Source: Paenibacillus vini
GTDB lineage: Bacteria; Bacillota; Bacilli; Paenibacillales; Paenibacillaceae
Assembly: GCF_018403325.1 (NCBI RefSeq)
Contig: NZ_BOSL01000002.1
Coordinates: 124,001 to 188,000, forward strand
DNA length: 64,000 nt
Direction of reading: 5' to 3'
The notes below the pieces were generated by a model that worked only from the letters and a program-made list of their open reading frames with translations, did not search any database and was not told the DNA's origin. Position numbers and translations under genes: made by a program. This document shows, piece by piece, positions 36,536-45,612 of the stretch (the stretch's first letter is position 1; each line of letters starts with the position of its first letter).

Positions 36536-37372
36536 ATGATGCGATGGCTTCGCAAACCAGTTAAAACCGATGAGGCCGCGCCCGTCGAACCCGCAGCAGC
36601 GGAAGAAGCCGGCGCAGCGGCAGAACTTCTGGAAGATGAAATCGATGAGGGCGGCTACGTCCCTGAGATTGATCACACTGAAATACAGGAAATGGAGAAG
36701 GGGCCCGTGCTGTCCGTGCGGGATGTTCATCGTTCTTTTCCCGTTGGCGGTGGAGAGATTCATGTTCTGAAAGGCATCAATATGGAAGTACAGCCTGGCC
36801 AACTGGTCATGCTGAAAGGGAGATCCGGTTCGGGGAAAACAACTTTGCTGAATATGCTGGGCGGTCTCGACCAGCCTTCATCAGGTGAAATATTGTTTCG
36901 AGGGCAAGCGCTGCATCAATTAAATGATGACAAACGAACGCTGCTTCGCCGCAATCAGATCGGCTTTATTTTTCAGGCCTACGCCTTGCTGCCGTTATTG
37001 TCCGCCTGGGAAAATGTCGAGCTGTCGCTAAGGATGGCAGGCGTTCCTCCTCAAGAGTGGAAGCGGCGTGTAACCCATTGCCTGGAGCTGGTCGGGCTTG
37101 GCAAACGGATGTTTCACCGCCCGTTCGAGCTTTCGGGGGGCGAGCAACAGCGGGTGGCGATCGCCAAAGCGATTGCGCACCGGCCTAAACTGTTATTGGC
37201 GGATGAGCCGACGGCCAACCTGGATTCCCAAATGGGCGCGCAGGTCATGGCTGTATTCAAAAACATCATACATACGGAGCATATGACAATTTGTATGACT
37301 ACACACGATCCTACAATCTTGGAGGTAGCGGACCATGTTTACGAAATGGTGGATGGAAAATTTATCGGCTAG
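36536..37372 (+). CDS. ABC transporter ATP-binding protein, LolD/MacB type (first)
   Basis: Cytoplasmic ATPase of 278 residues. ATG 36536 has AGGAGA nearby; ATG 36512 precedes that ribosome site. An acidic Ala/Glu-rich N-terminal extension of about 55 residues is unusual. Then a complete nucleotide-binding domain: Walker A GRSGSGKTTLLN, Q-loop FIFQAYALLPLLS, signature LSGGEQQRVAIA, Walker B LLLADEPTANLDS, switch His in MTTHDP. It belongs to the MacB/LolD class that works with FtsX-type permeases. It overlaps the adaptor gene by 38 bases. Confidence 0.9.
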   Translation: MMRWLRKPVKTDEAAPVEPAAAEEAGAAAELLEDEIDEGGYVPEIDHTEIQEMEKGPVLSVRDVHRSFPVGGGEIHVLKGINMEVQPGQLVMLKGRSGSGKTTLLNMLGGLDQPSSGEILFRGQALHQLNDDKRTLLRRNQIGFIFQAYALLPLLSAWENVELSLRMAGVPPQEWKRRVTHCLELVGLGKRMFHRPFELSGGEQQRVAIAKAIAHRPKLLLADEPTANLDSQMGAQVMAVFKNIIHTEHMTICMTTHDPTILEVADHVYEMVDGKFIG

Positions 37373-38432
37373 GAAAGGGGGGATCGGTCGGACGCTGGGG
37401 CTGCTAGCTCTTTGTCTTGCTGTCGTCGCTTCTACAGGATGCGGCTTGCTTCCGAATGAAGATGAGGAAGAGGTCCTTCCGGTCATTACGCCGCCTACGA
37501 TCTCGAAAAAGCCGGAATACGACGTTCGTTCGGAAACGATCGAGCTCAGCGTCAGCGCGGTTGGCAAGCTGATGAGCCAGCGGGAAGAACCGCTTTATTT
37601 TACGGAAGACGGACTTCATATTCAAGAGGTCAAGGTCAAAGCCGGCGATAAAGTAGCCCAGGGCGATGTCCTGGTCGTTCTGGATGTGAAGGATTTGCAG
37701 AAGGACCTCCGCAAGAAGCGGCTGGACTTCCGGCAACAGGAATTGACGATGAAGGAAACGCTGCGCACAAAGGATGAAATGAGCGAAATCGATTTTGAAA
37801 AAGCGTCCATCGTGTTTGAAGAGCAGCGTCAGGAACTGGTCGATCTGGAACAAAAAATTGCGGACGGTACGCTGAGAGCCCCGTTTGCGGGAACGATCGT
37901 ATCGATGAGCGCCCAAAAGGGCGGCACCATAAAAGCATATGAATCACTCGGAATCATTTCCGACACTTCTTCATTAGTTGTGGCCGCTTCTTTTGCCAAG
38001 GAGGATCTGGAGAAGATTTCCGTAGGCATGAAGGCGAAGGTAGATATCAATGCGGCGGGAACGTTTGACGGCAAGGTCAAAGTAATGCCGGTCGCTACGA
38101 CCTCCTCGGACAATGGAAACGGCGGGGGGATTGGCGGAACGCCGCCTGAGAAGGATTCGATTGATAAATATTTGATCGTTTCGCTTGATAAATGGCCGCA
38201 GGATGTGGAACGCGGGCGTCAGCTCAGCGTATCCATCGTAACGCAGCGGAAAGAAAACGCCGTGTTGATTCCGATTTCCGCACTTCGCTCGATCGGATCG
38301 CGTACTTACGTGCAGGTGATCGAAGAAGACGGGACGAAGCGGGAAGCCGATGTGGAGGTTGGACTGCAAACCTCGACGGACGTTGAAATCGTTAAAGGGC
38401 TTACGCCGGGGCAGAAAGTAGTGGGTCGCTAA
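37335..38432 (+). CDS. Efflux-type membrane fusion lipoprotein (HlyD/MacA-like)
   Basis: Extracytoplasmic adaptor of 365 residues. GGAGGT at 37320-37325 supports ATG 37335 inside the end of the upstream ATPase gene. The N-terminal hydrophobic stretch ends in a lipobox (VASTGC), so it is probably lipid-anchored. A split biotinyl-lipoyl domain (IQEVKVKAGDKVAQGDVLVVLD ... GTLRAPFAGTIVS) flanks a short coiled coil, followed by a beta-barrel domain and a C-terminal VLIPISALRSIGSRTYVQV region. It overlaps the next gene by one base. Confidence 0.88.
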   Translation: MFTKWWMENLSARKGGIGRTLGLLALCLAVVASTGCGLLPNEDEEEVLPVITPPTISKKPEYDVRSETIELSVSAVGKLMSQREEPLYFTEDGLHIQEVKVKAGDKVAQGDVLVVLDVKDLQKDLRKKRLDFRQQELTMKETLRTKDEMSEIDFEKASIVFEEQRQELVDLEQKIADGTLRAPFAGTIVSMSAQKGGTIKAYESLGIISDTSSLVVAASFAKEDLEKISVGMKAKVDINAAGTFDGKVKVMPVATTSSDNGNGGGIGGTPPEKDSIDKYLIVSLDKWPQDVERGRQLSVSIVTQRKENAVLIPISALRSIGSRTYVQVIEEDGTKREADVEVGLQTSTDVEIVKGLTPGQKVVGR

Positions 38433-41344
38433 TGGGTGTTCCTCTATTACGATTGCTGTTCCGCAAAATGTGGAACACCAAATGGCTGACGCTCAGCACC
38501 TTACTCGGTCTGATCGTCGCGGTTTCATTTACGGTCAGCATACCGATGTATTCGGACGGCTCGCTTAAACGGGTCGTGTCCAGCACGCTGAAGGCGGAGA
38601 GTGAAGGCCTTCCGGCAGGCTCCCTGATTATGAGCTACCAGGCCCCGGGAGGAGCAAAAACGGATCTCGCCGGGCTTGAAGCGGTGAATCAATATATCGT
38701 TGACGGGGTTCCGAAGGAGATCGGGTTCCCATTTCAAAGTTATGTGAATACACGTTCGATCCGCGGGACGGAGGTTTATCCCGAAGATCCGACGAAGGTT
38801 GACGCCAGCCGAACCAGAGCCATGAGCATTTCCTCCATGAGCGGCTTGAAAGATCACGTTTCGGTGACAGGGGGGCAATTGTTCGCCGATAAAGCCGACG
38901 GGCCGATGATCGAAGCCATGATGCTGGAAGAAGCGATGTACCGGCAGGATTTGCATATCGGGGATGTAATGGAATACCCGGTATACAGCGGAGTCGATGT
39001 TACGCTCAAGGTGAAAATCGTCGGGGCATTCCAGCCGCTGGACGATACGGATGCCTATTGGTATCAAGGCATGGAAGGCATGATGAACACGTTTTACGTC
39101 GGTGAAGCGGCATTTAACGACGGTATCCTGAAACAATTAAACGTTCCGCTTCATAATTCAAGCTGGTACTATGCGTTCGATTTGCGCGAAATTCAGACGG
39201 GTCAGCTTTCGTCGCTGTCGAGCACGCTGGATCGGCTGAATATCGAACTGTACCAGAAACTGAAAGATACAAAAGTGGATATTTCGTTCGGCAGCCTGCT
39301 GAACGATTTCCGGAAGCAGAGCCTGCAAATGCAAACGCTGTTGTTTACGCTGGCGGCACCGATGATTGCCATGGTGTTTTATTTTATCGTTATGAACGCC
39401 CGCCAGTCCTTGGATAAACAGCAAAGCGACATTGCAGTACTGCGAAGCCGGGGGGCATCCACCAAACAGATTATTTTCATTTATTTGCTGGAAGGCTTGA
39501 TTTTGGGGGCGGTCGCCATGATCGCCGGGCCGTTGCTCGGCTGGTTTATGTCGAAGAGCATCGGCTCCGCCGACGGCTTCCTGGCTTTCGTCAACCGGAA
39601 GTCGATTCCGGTTGGATTTAACTCCGATGCGCTGCTGTTGGGAGCTGCCGCGGTTATTATCGCGATCTTGGCGACGCTGCTTCCGGCGGTCTCCTATGCC
39701 CGTGCTTCCATTGTAAAAGCGAAGCAGAAGCAAGCGCGGTCGGATCAGCGTCCCGGATGGCAGAAGTGGTTCATCGACATCGTGTTGATGGGCGTTGCCG
39801 GTTATGGATATTATTTATTCGTCGAGCGCCAAATGCTGACGTTCCAGACCGGGATGACCACGGATGAGCTCCAAGTGCAGCCGTTTCTGTTTTTTGTACC
39901 GGCGTTGGCTATTTTCTCGATTGGCTTATTCTTTTTACGTGTCTTCCCGTGGCTGCTGAAGCTGATCGGGTGGATCGGCAAAAAGTGGCTTCCGGTACCG
40001 TACTATTTGAGTTTGACACAGTTATCGCGGTCGGCAGCTTCCTATTATCCGTTGATGATTCTACTTGTTCTTACACTGGGACTGGGGGTGTATAACGCCT
40101 CCGCGGCTCGGACGATCGATCTGAACTCGACGGAACGGACGCTGTACAAATACGGAGCTGACGTAGTCATGCAAACCGTTTGGGAGGCAACTCCCGAAAT
40201 GACCAAAAAGCCGCAGCAAGGCGGGTCCGGTCAAGGCGGTTCAGGTTCGGGCGGCGGCCAAGGCGGAGCTGGAGGCGGCCAAGGTGGCGGCGGACAGGGC
40301 GGTGGCCAAGGTGGAGGTCAGGGCGGCGGCCAACAGCCGACCAAACTGATTTACTCGGAGCCGCCGTTTGAGGTGTTCCGTAAGCTTGAAGGCGTGGAGC
40401 ATGCCGCACGCGTGCTTCAAACCAAAGGCAATATCATTATTTCCGGCCGTTCCGCGGGCCAGGGCAACATTATGGGGATCGATAATGTCGATTTTGCGAA
40501 GGTGGCCTGGTTCCGAAACGATTTATTCCCGGCACATCCGTATCAGTATTTGAATTTATTGGGGATGAACGAGAGCGCCGCGCTGGTGCCGTCGAATATG
40601 GCTGAGAAATATAAGCTTAAACCGGGCGATGTATTTACAGTCTCCATGGGTGAAGCTTCATTGGAATTTGCGGTATATGGTATTCTTCCGTACTGGCCTA
40701 GCCAATACCCGGACGAGAAGCCGTTTATTATAGCCAATCTGGACTATATTTACGATCAATCCCCGCTCGTTCCGTATGAGGTTTGGCTGAAAATGAAACC
40801 AGACGCCAAAGTGGCTCCGCTTGTTACAAAGCTGGCCGAACAGGATGTCGAGCTGTATTCCGTCAAGGATGTGCGCAGCGAACTGGCTGCTCAGAGCAAG
40901 CATCCGACCCGCGGCGGTGTCTTCGGGATTCTAAGCTTAGGATTCATTGTATCGGTTATCGTATCGCTGATCGGCTATGTATTGTATTGGTTCTTTAATC
41001 TTTCCGGCAGAGTAGTGCAATTCGGGATCCTGCGCGCGATGGGACTATCGCGCAAGCAGCTGACCTTCATGCTGCTGACCGAGCAAATATTGACCGCAGG
41101 ACTTTCGATCATATTAGGGATCGTGATCGGGAAAGTCGCCGGCAAGCTGTATCTGCCGTTCCTGCAAACGACGGATAACGTAACGACCCAGGTACCGCCG
41201 TTCCGCATCATCTTTAACTCTTCGGATACGATGAAGCTGTACGTGGTCGTACTCGTGATGCTGATCATGGGGGCCGGCCTGTTGTTCTGGCAAATCAGAC
41301 GTCTGCGCGTGCATCAAGCCGTGAAGATGGGAGAGGAGCGGTAA
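38432..41344 (+). CDS. FtsX/MacB-type ABC permease with Gly-Gln-rich loop
   Basis: 970 residues. An N-terminal membrane helix (LTLSTLLGLIVAVSFTVSIP) precedes a large extracellular domain; then FtsX-type helices (about 300-420), further helices (about 445-560), a second extracellular domain and the C-terminal FtsX block (about 820-965, GILRAMGLSRKQLTFML). The duplicated arrangement resembles LolC/YtrF-type permeases. An uninterrupted Gly/Gln/Ser stretch of roughly 40 residues (40219-40337) lies in the second extracellular region and is low complexity. It probably pairs with both ATPases of the operon. Confidence 0.88.
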   Translation: MGVPLLRLLFRKMWNTKWLTLSTLLGLIVAVSFTVSIPMYSDGSLKRVVSSTLKAESEGLPAGSLIMSYQAPGGAKTDLAGLEAVNQYIVDGVPKEIGFPFQSYVNTRSIRGTEVYPEDPTKVDASRTRAMSISSMSGLKDHVSVTGGQLFADKADGPMIEAMMLEEAMYRQDLHIGDVMEYPVYSGVDVTLKVKIVGAFQPLDDTDAYWYQGMEGMMNTFYVGEAAFNDGILKQLNVPLHNSSWYYAFDLREIQTGQLSSLSSTLDRLNIELYQKLKDTKVDISFGSLLNDFRKQSLQMQTLLFTLAAPMIAMVFYFIVMNARQSLDKQQSDIAVLRSRGASTKQIIFIYLLEGLILGAVAMIAGPLLGWFMSKSIGSADGFLAFVNRKSIPVGFNSDALLLGAAAVIIAILATLLPAVSYARASIVKAKQKQARSDQRPGWQKWFIDIVLMGVAGYGYYLFVERQMLTFQTGMTTDELQVQPFLFFVPALAIFSIGLFFLRVFPWLLKLIGWIGKKWLPVPYYLSLTQLSRSAASYYPLMILLVLTLGLGVYNASAARTIDLNSTERTLYKYGADVVMQTVWEATPEMTKKPQQGGSGQGGSGSGGGQGGAGGGQGGGGQGGGQGGGQGGGQQPTKLIYSEPPFEVFRKLEGVEHAARVLQTKGNIIISGRSAGQGNIMGIDNVDFAKVAWFRNDLFPAHPYQYLNLLGMNESAALVPSNMAEKYKLKPGDVFTVSMGEASLEFAVYGILPYWPSQYPDEKPFIIANLDYIYDQSPLVPYEVWLKMKPDAKVAPLVTKLAEQDVELYSVKDVRSELAAQSKHPTRGGVFGILSLGFIVSVIVSLIGYVLYWFFNLSGRVVQFGILRAMGLSRKQLTFMLLTEQILTAGLSIILGIVIGKVAGKLYLPFLQTTDNVTTQVPPFRIIFNSSDTMKLYVVVLVMLIMGAGLLFWQIRRLRVHQAVKMGEER

Positions 41345-41345
41345 G

Positions 41346-42299
41346 ATGAGTGACAACATGGATGACAACGTGAATGAAAATTCTGACAAGAACTCAACCG
41401 AACCTATGATTAGCTGTGAGGGACTTGTCAAAATTTTTAAATCCGACGAAATTGAGGTCGTCGCGCTCCAAGGTCTAAATCTGACGGTGGAGCAGGGAGA
41501 GATGATGGCGATCATCGGCAACAGCGGAAGCGGTAAATCTACGCTGCTGAACATGCTCGGAGGCCTTGACCGGCCTTCCGCCGGGCAGGTGAGCGTCGGA
41601 GGCTGGGATCTGCTCAAGATCCGCGACGATCAGCTTGTGGAATACAAACGCAATACCGTTGGCTTCGTGTGGCAGAACAATGCCCGTAACCTGCTGCCTT
41701 ATTTATCGGCACTGGAAAACGTTGAGATGCCCATGCTGCTGACGGGCAAGCTGGATCGCGCATATGCCAAACAATTGCTCGAATGGGTTGGATTGAAGGA
41801 CCGGATGCATAACAAGCTGCATCAGCTATCCGGCGGTGAACAACAGCGCGTTGCCATCGCTATCTCGCTATCCAACAAGCCGAAAATGCTACTGGCCGAC
41901 GAACCTACCGGCTCGGTAGACACCGCTACTTCCGACCAGATCATGTCGATTTTCCGGAAGGTAAACCGGGAGCTTGGAATAACGATTGTCATCGTTACCC
42001 ATGACCTCACATTAGCGGGTAAAGTGGACCGTGTCGTTGCGATTCGCGACGGCTTAACGAGCACGGAATTTGTAAAGCGGAATCCGAATCTGGATTTGGC
42101 GGCCGCAGATCCCGGATTCGGGGGCGGCGGTTTGCAAGAAGTGCATGAAGCGTTTGTCGTAGTCGATCGGGTTGGACGGCTTCAGGTGCCTAAGGAGTAT
42201 TTGGAAGCCGTGGGCATCGGCGGTCGCGCGAGCATGGAATTTGATGGAGAGAAGATCGTAATTACTGCACCGAAATCACTGGAGGGGGATAAGTCATGA
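41346..42299 (+). CDS. ABC transporter ATP-binding protein with C-terminal AbrB-like domain (second)
   Basis: 317 residues. After a short acidic N-terminus the ABC domain is complete: Walker A GNSGSGKSTLLN, Q-loop FVWQNNARNLLPYLS, signature LSGGEQQRVAIA, Walker B LLADEPTGSVD, switch VTHDL. Residues about 270-311 read VVVDRVGRLQVPKEYLEAVG and then ASMEFDGEKIVITAP. This is the swapped-hairpin pattern of SpoVT/AbrB DNA-binding domains (VD-x2-GR-x2-IP-x2-LR-x-LGI). Such a fusion could link transport and gene control, or only aid dimerisation. It starts one base after the permease stop and overlaps the binding-protein gene. Confidence 0.88.
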   Translation: MSDNMDDNVNENSDKNSTEPMISCEGLVKIFKSDEIEVVALQGLNLTVEQGEMMAIIGNSGSGKSTLLNMLGGLDRPSAGQVSVGGWDLLKIRDDQLVEYKRNTVGFVWQNNARNLLPYLSALENVEMPMLLTGKLDRAYAKQLLEWVGLKDRMHNKLHQLSGGEQQRVAIAISLSNKPKMLLADEPTGSVDTATSDQIMSIFRKVNRELGITIVIVTHDLTLAGKVDRVVAIRDGLTSTEFVKRNPNLDLAAADPGFGGGGLQEVHEAFVVVDRVGRLQVPKEYLEAVGIGGRASMEFDGEKIVITAPKSLEGDKS

Positions 42300-43801
42300 T
42301 GAAGAGGGGATTTGGGAAACTGCGCAAGGCTGTAACGGTATCTCTGGCTGCTGCTTTGACACTGGGGCTTCTGGCAGGCTGCTCCGGCGGCAAAGCGGCG
42401 GACAAACAAGAAGAGAAGGTACTTCGCATCGGGGTGCTGTACGGAAGTACGGATGATTCCTGGTTCCGTCAGCAGTACACGGATATTTTCGAGTATACGA
42501 ACAAAAATATTAAAATTGAAATCGTTCCGGCGGTTGATAACAACCAATACAGATATAACGACGGAACAGAACCGTATGTTCAGCCGGATTACCTGGAGAG
42601 CATGAAGAAGATTATGACCGGCAGCAATCCGGTGGACGTCGTTGTGGCCGATACCGGTACGCTGAAGCAGTTGATTCAAGAAAACTTGTTGAAGCAGCTT
42701 GATCCGATGATCCAAGAGGATAAATTTGATACGACCGATTATGTTCCATCCGTTATTGACGGGATCAAGGATTTGGGAGAAGGCAACATCTTTGCATTAG
42801 CGCCTTCGTTCTCATCCTCAGCCTTGTATTATAACAAGAAGATCTTTACGGATGCTGGCGTAGAACCTCCGACCGATAAGTCGACCTGGGACGATATTTT
42901 TGCGAAAGCCCGTCTGGTCGCTAAAGGCGAAGGTAAAGATCGCGTATACGGCTTCTCCTTTAACCGTTACAAAGGCAACGACCCGTTCTGGGATATGCAG
43001 TATACCTATGTCGGCGGCTTGCAATTGAAGACGTTTGACGATAAAGCGGAAAACATGACGGTCAGCTCACCGCAATGGGTTAAAGTTTGGGAGACAATCA
43101 GCAAGCTGGCTAAGGATAAGATCATTCCTGACAGCAACTCCGGCATGAACGACAACGAAGTATGGACAGCGGTAAGCAGCGACTTGTTCTTGTCCGGAAA
43201 AGTGGCTATGACGATTGGGGAAAGCAATTATGTGAATGAAGTTGCGGACGCCAATAATAATGCCTCTAAAATTAAAAACTTTACGCCTGTGGACTGGGAC
43301 GTAGTAACTGTACCGGTTCATCCTGAGAAACCGGACGTGGGCGGAAACATTTATCTGAGCAATACGTTCTCGATCAACAGCAGCGCTCCGAATGCCGATA
43401 CTGCATGGGATTATATCAAGTTTATTAACGGCGAAGAGTACGCTAAGCTGAAATCGCGGAGCAATACGTATGAAATGGTGTCGCGGAAGTCTTACATTCA
43501 GCCGAAACAAGGGCTGTCTTATAACATCCAGGCGTTCTATCTGCTCAAGCCGCTTCCGCCAACCAATCCTAAGGACGATAAGATGATGGCCGATAAGCCG
43601 GGACTTTACAACGTCACCAATATGGGCCGGACCTATTTCCAACAGGTGCTGGAGAATAAGAAGACCCCTGATGAAGCGCTCAAGGAATGGGCGGAGAAGG
43701 GGAATAAGATGCTTCAAGAAATTAAGCTTAATCCGAAAACACAGTTCCAGGAGGACGGTACTCCGTTCGTTCCTGACGAATCAGGAAATATCAGATATTA
43801 A
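42296..43801 (+). CDS. Extracellular solute-binding lipoprotein (family 1)
   Basis: 501 residues with a lipoprotein signal (LLAGCSGG). The body matches sugar-type family 1 binding proteins: VLRIGVLYGS, PVDVVVADTGTLKQLI, ALYYNKKIFTDAGVEPP, FLSGKVAMTIGESNYV, DTAWDYIKFINGEEYAK. Its ATG lies within the stop of the upstream ATPase (ATGA) with a GGAGGGGG site, so it belongs to the same operon. A binding protein normally serves an importer, yet the other four genes are exporter type. The ligand is unknown. Confidence 0.88.
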   Translation: MMKRGFGKLRKAVTVSLAAALTLGLLAGCSGGKAADKQEEKVLRIGVLYGSTDDSWFRQQYTDIFEYTNKNIKIEIVPAVDNNQYRYNDGTEPYVQPDYLESMKKIMTGSNPVDVVVADTGTLKQLIQENLLKQLDPMIQEDKFDTTDYVPSVIDGIKDLGEGNIFALAPSFSSSALYYNKKIFTDAGVEPPTDKSTWDDIFAKARLVAKGEGKDRVYGFSFNRYKGNDPFWDMQYTYVGGLQLKTFDDKAENMTVSSPQWVKVWETISKLAKDKIIPDSNSGMNDNEVWTAVSSDLFLSGKVAMTIGESNYVNEVADANNNASKIKNFTPVDWDVVTVPVHPEKPDVGGNIYLSNTFSINSSAPNADTAWDYIKFINGEEYAKLKSRSNTYEMVSRKSYIQPKQGLSYNIQAFYLLKPLPPTNPKDDKMMADKPGLYNVTNMGRTYFQQVLENKKTPDEALKEWAEKGNKMLQEIKLNPKTQFQEDGTPFVPDESGNIRY

Positions 43802-43808
43802 TAACAGG

Positions 43809-43837
43809 GCCGCCGATTTGTTTCGGCGGCTTTTTTT
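43809..43837 (+). terminator. Terminator of the five-gene ABC operon
   Basis: GCCGCCGA (43809-43816) pairs with TCGGCGGC (43823-43830), followed by seven T residues. Confidence 0.92.
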
Positions 43838-43904
43838 GTGTGTTTTTGGGTAATCTATAGATAAGGTGGAGATCATACCTATTATAAAGAAAGGAGTTTA
43901 GGGT

Positions 43905-44069
43905 ATGCGCTGGATCTACTTTAATAAATTGTACAGAACCAAATTTCAAGCAGGCTGCCTGGCCCGGAGACTGGAGCATGATGGATGGATTTACGGATTC
44001 GACGAGATGAGGGTCATAGAAATATTCCGTTCCCGAAGAGGGAAATACGGCGTACGATTTATTCCATAA
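43905..44069 (+). CDS. Small basic hypothetical protein (54 aa)
   Basis: ATG 43905 has an AAGGAG site at 43890-43895. The 54-residue product begins MRWIYFNKLYRTKFQAGC and is rich in Arg, Phe, Tyr and Trp. The gene lies alone between the ABC operon terminator and the tRNA promoter. I do not recognise the family. The ribosome site and clean reading frame are the only support. Confidence 0.5.
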   Translation: MRWIYFNKLYRTKFQAGCLARRLEHDGWIYGFDEMRVIEIFRSRRGKYGVRFIP

Positions 44070-44073
44070 ACCC

Positions 44074-44103
44074 TTGACGTAGTATGCTTAAATAGTGTAT
44101 ATT
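44074..44103 (+). promoter_or_regulatory. Promoter of the tRNA-fMet/tRNA-Ile2 pair
   Basis: TTGACG (44074-44079) and TATATT (44098-44103) are 18 bases apart, 22 bases before the first tRNA. Confidence 0.7.
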
Positions 44104-44125
44104 ATTAATTGTCGCTATTTACTGA

Positions 44126-44199
<74 letters not shown>

Positions 44200-44221
44200 T
44201 CCATTTTAGTTCCTGGAATCC

Positions 44222-44295
44222 GGGCCCTTAGCTCAGTTGGTTAGAGCGGTCGGCTCATAACCGATTGGTCGGGGGTTCAAGTCCCTCAGGGCCCA
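44222..44295 (+). tRNA. tRNA with CAT anticodon, probably tRNA-Ile2
   Basis: A 74-base cloverleaf with acceptor stem GGGCCCT/AGGGCCC, TTAGCTCAGTTGGTTAGAGC D-arm and CAT anticodon. Acceptor pairs C4-G69 and C5-G68 and the overall similarity to Ile2 tRNAs suggest it is modified to lysidine by TilS and reads AUA. An elongator Met identity is the alternative. Confidence 0.9.
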
Positions 44296-44303
44296 TAGTT
44301 TGA

Positions 44304-44332
44304 AAACCCCTTGCGTAGCAAGGGGTTTTTGC
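44304..44332 (+). terminator. Terminator of the tRNA pair
   Basis: AAACCCCTTGC pairs with GCAAGGGGTTT around GTA, then a T run. Confidence 0.9.
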
Positions 44333-44382
44333 TTTGTTTTGAAGTTGGTATGGATGCTGAGTCATGCAAGGTATTCTAGCGG

Positions 44383-45054
44383 TTATATGATGCTTTTAAT
44401 GAGCTCTTCGGAGTTATTCCGGACATTCCCGACAGTTGCAGACACCGGGTAGGCGCGCATTTTATCCGCATCATAAGGTCGTAGCAGGCGCAAAAGCGTG
44501 GATTCGTCGTGGTTATCGCGGGCTAGCCATTCGGCTTCGTCTTCCTTGCGCAATATAACCGGCATCCGGTTATGAATATCTGCCATAAGGGAGTTCGGCT
44601 CCGTCGTAATGATCGTGCAAGTTGCGAGTTTATTTCCGTCTTCATCCGCCCATATATCGTACAAGCCCGCGAAGGAAAATACGCTCTCATCACGCAGAAC
44701 AATTCTGTACGGTTGTTTCGTTCCTGAGTCTTGCTTCCATTCGTAAAACCCGTCGGCTGGAACAATACAGCGGCGGGATAATAGTAAGCGATTAAATGCC
44801 GGTTTTTCCGTAAGGGTTTCCGCCCTTGCGTTAATTATTTTACTTCCGATTTTCGGGTCTTTGGACCAAGACGGAACGAGGCCCCAGCGCAGCTCCCCGA
44901 GTCGATTACCGTTATTTCCAGCCACCACCGCAGGAACATACTGCATCGGGGCGACGTTATATGATGGTTTATAGTTGGCAGTCGTAGCTTTCTCAATGAG
45001 GTAAAGAATGATTAATTCGTCGAGTGGGATTGTTATGGTATAACGTCCGCACAT
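44383..45054 (-). CDS. SOS response-associated peptidase (SRAP/HMCES/YedK family)
   Basis: Forms a thiazolidine crosslink with abasic sites in single-stranded DNA. The start MCGRYT exposes the catalytic Cys2 after Met removal. Further active-site motifs: YNVAPMQ, INARAETLTEKPAF, RCIVPADGFYEW and IHNRMPVIL (His). The 223-residue length is typical. GGAGGG precedes the start. It lies 107 bases downstream of ykuD on the same strand. Confidence 0.92.
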   Translation of the reverse strand: MCGRYTITIPLDELIILYLIEKATTANYKPSYNVAPMQYVPAVVAGNNGNRLGELRWGLVPSWSKDPKIGSKIINARAETLTEKPAFNRLLLSRRCIVPADGFYEWKQDSGTKQPYRIVLRDESVFSFAGLYDIWADEDGNKLATCTIITTEPNSLMADIHNRMPVILRKEDEAEWLARDNHDESTLLRLLRPYDADKMRAYPVSATVGNVRNNSEELIKSII

Positions 45055-45161
45055 ATCCGTCCCTCCTTAAGGTTACTATGTCTATTGTAACCATTCAGAG
45101 GAAAGAGAAAAACAAGTAATTATTAGCTGAACAAACCGTAGAGTTAGTAGTACACCTAGTT

Positions 45162-45500
45162 TTATTGTCGAATCGTAACGCTCGTTCCGATGGAAACAAG
45201 ATTCGCCAGTTGAATGACATCCTGATTGTGCATGCGAATACATCCGTGGGAAACCTGTTTTCCGATCGATGTGGGATCATTAGTTCCATGAATACCATAG
45301 TGAGGCCTGGATAATCCCATCCAGTACGCTCCAAACGGTCCGCCTGGATTAGGCGCCTTGTTGACAATCGTGTAGACTCCCTCGGGTGTTTGCGTCAGCA
45401 TAGTTCCGATACCCACCGGGAATCCCCGTACAACAGTATTATTATCCAGTAGATAGAGCATTCGATCGGACAGGTCAACGATGATTCGGTAATTAGGCAT
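45162..45500 (-). CDS. L,D-transpeptidase, YkuD family
   Basis: Catalyses 3-3 crosslinks or modifies peptidoglycan stem peptides. The 112-residue protein is a bare YkuD catalytic domain with YGIHGTND and SHGCIRMHN (His and Cys of the active site). It has no signal peptide, LysM or membrane segment, as in several small Bacillales members. AAGGAGG precedes the start. Confidence 0.9.
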   Translation of the reverse strand: MPNYRIIVDLSDRMLYLLDNNTVVRGFPVGIGTMLTQTPEGVYTIVNKAPNPGGPFGAYWMGLSRPHYGIHGTNDPTSIGKQVSHGCIRMHNQDVIQLANLVSIGTSVTIRQ

Positions 45501-45612
45501 TTTCGTCAGGCCTCCTTTTCTGCATTTAATGTATGATAATTAGGCTAGAGTTGATTGGGCGAAATGATATAGTATGTGTTTTGGAAGTCTATGCAGGTTA
45601 GGAGGGGACGGA

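Noticed and set aside
40219-40337. Short tandem repeat as a possible CRISPR-like array
   Set aside because: It is in frame within the permease and encodes a Gly/Gln linker; there are no spacers.
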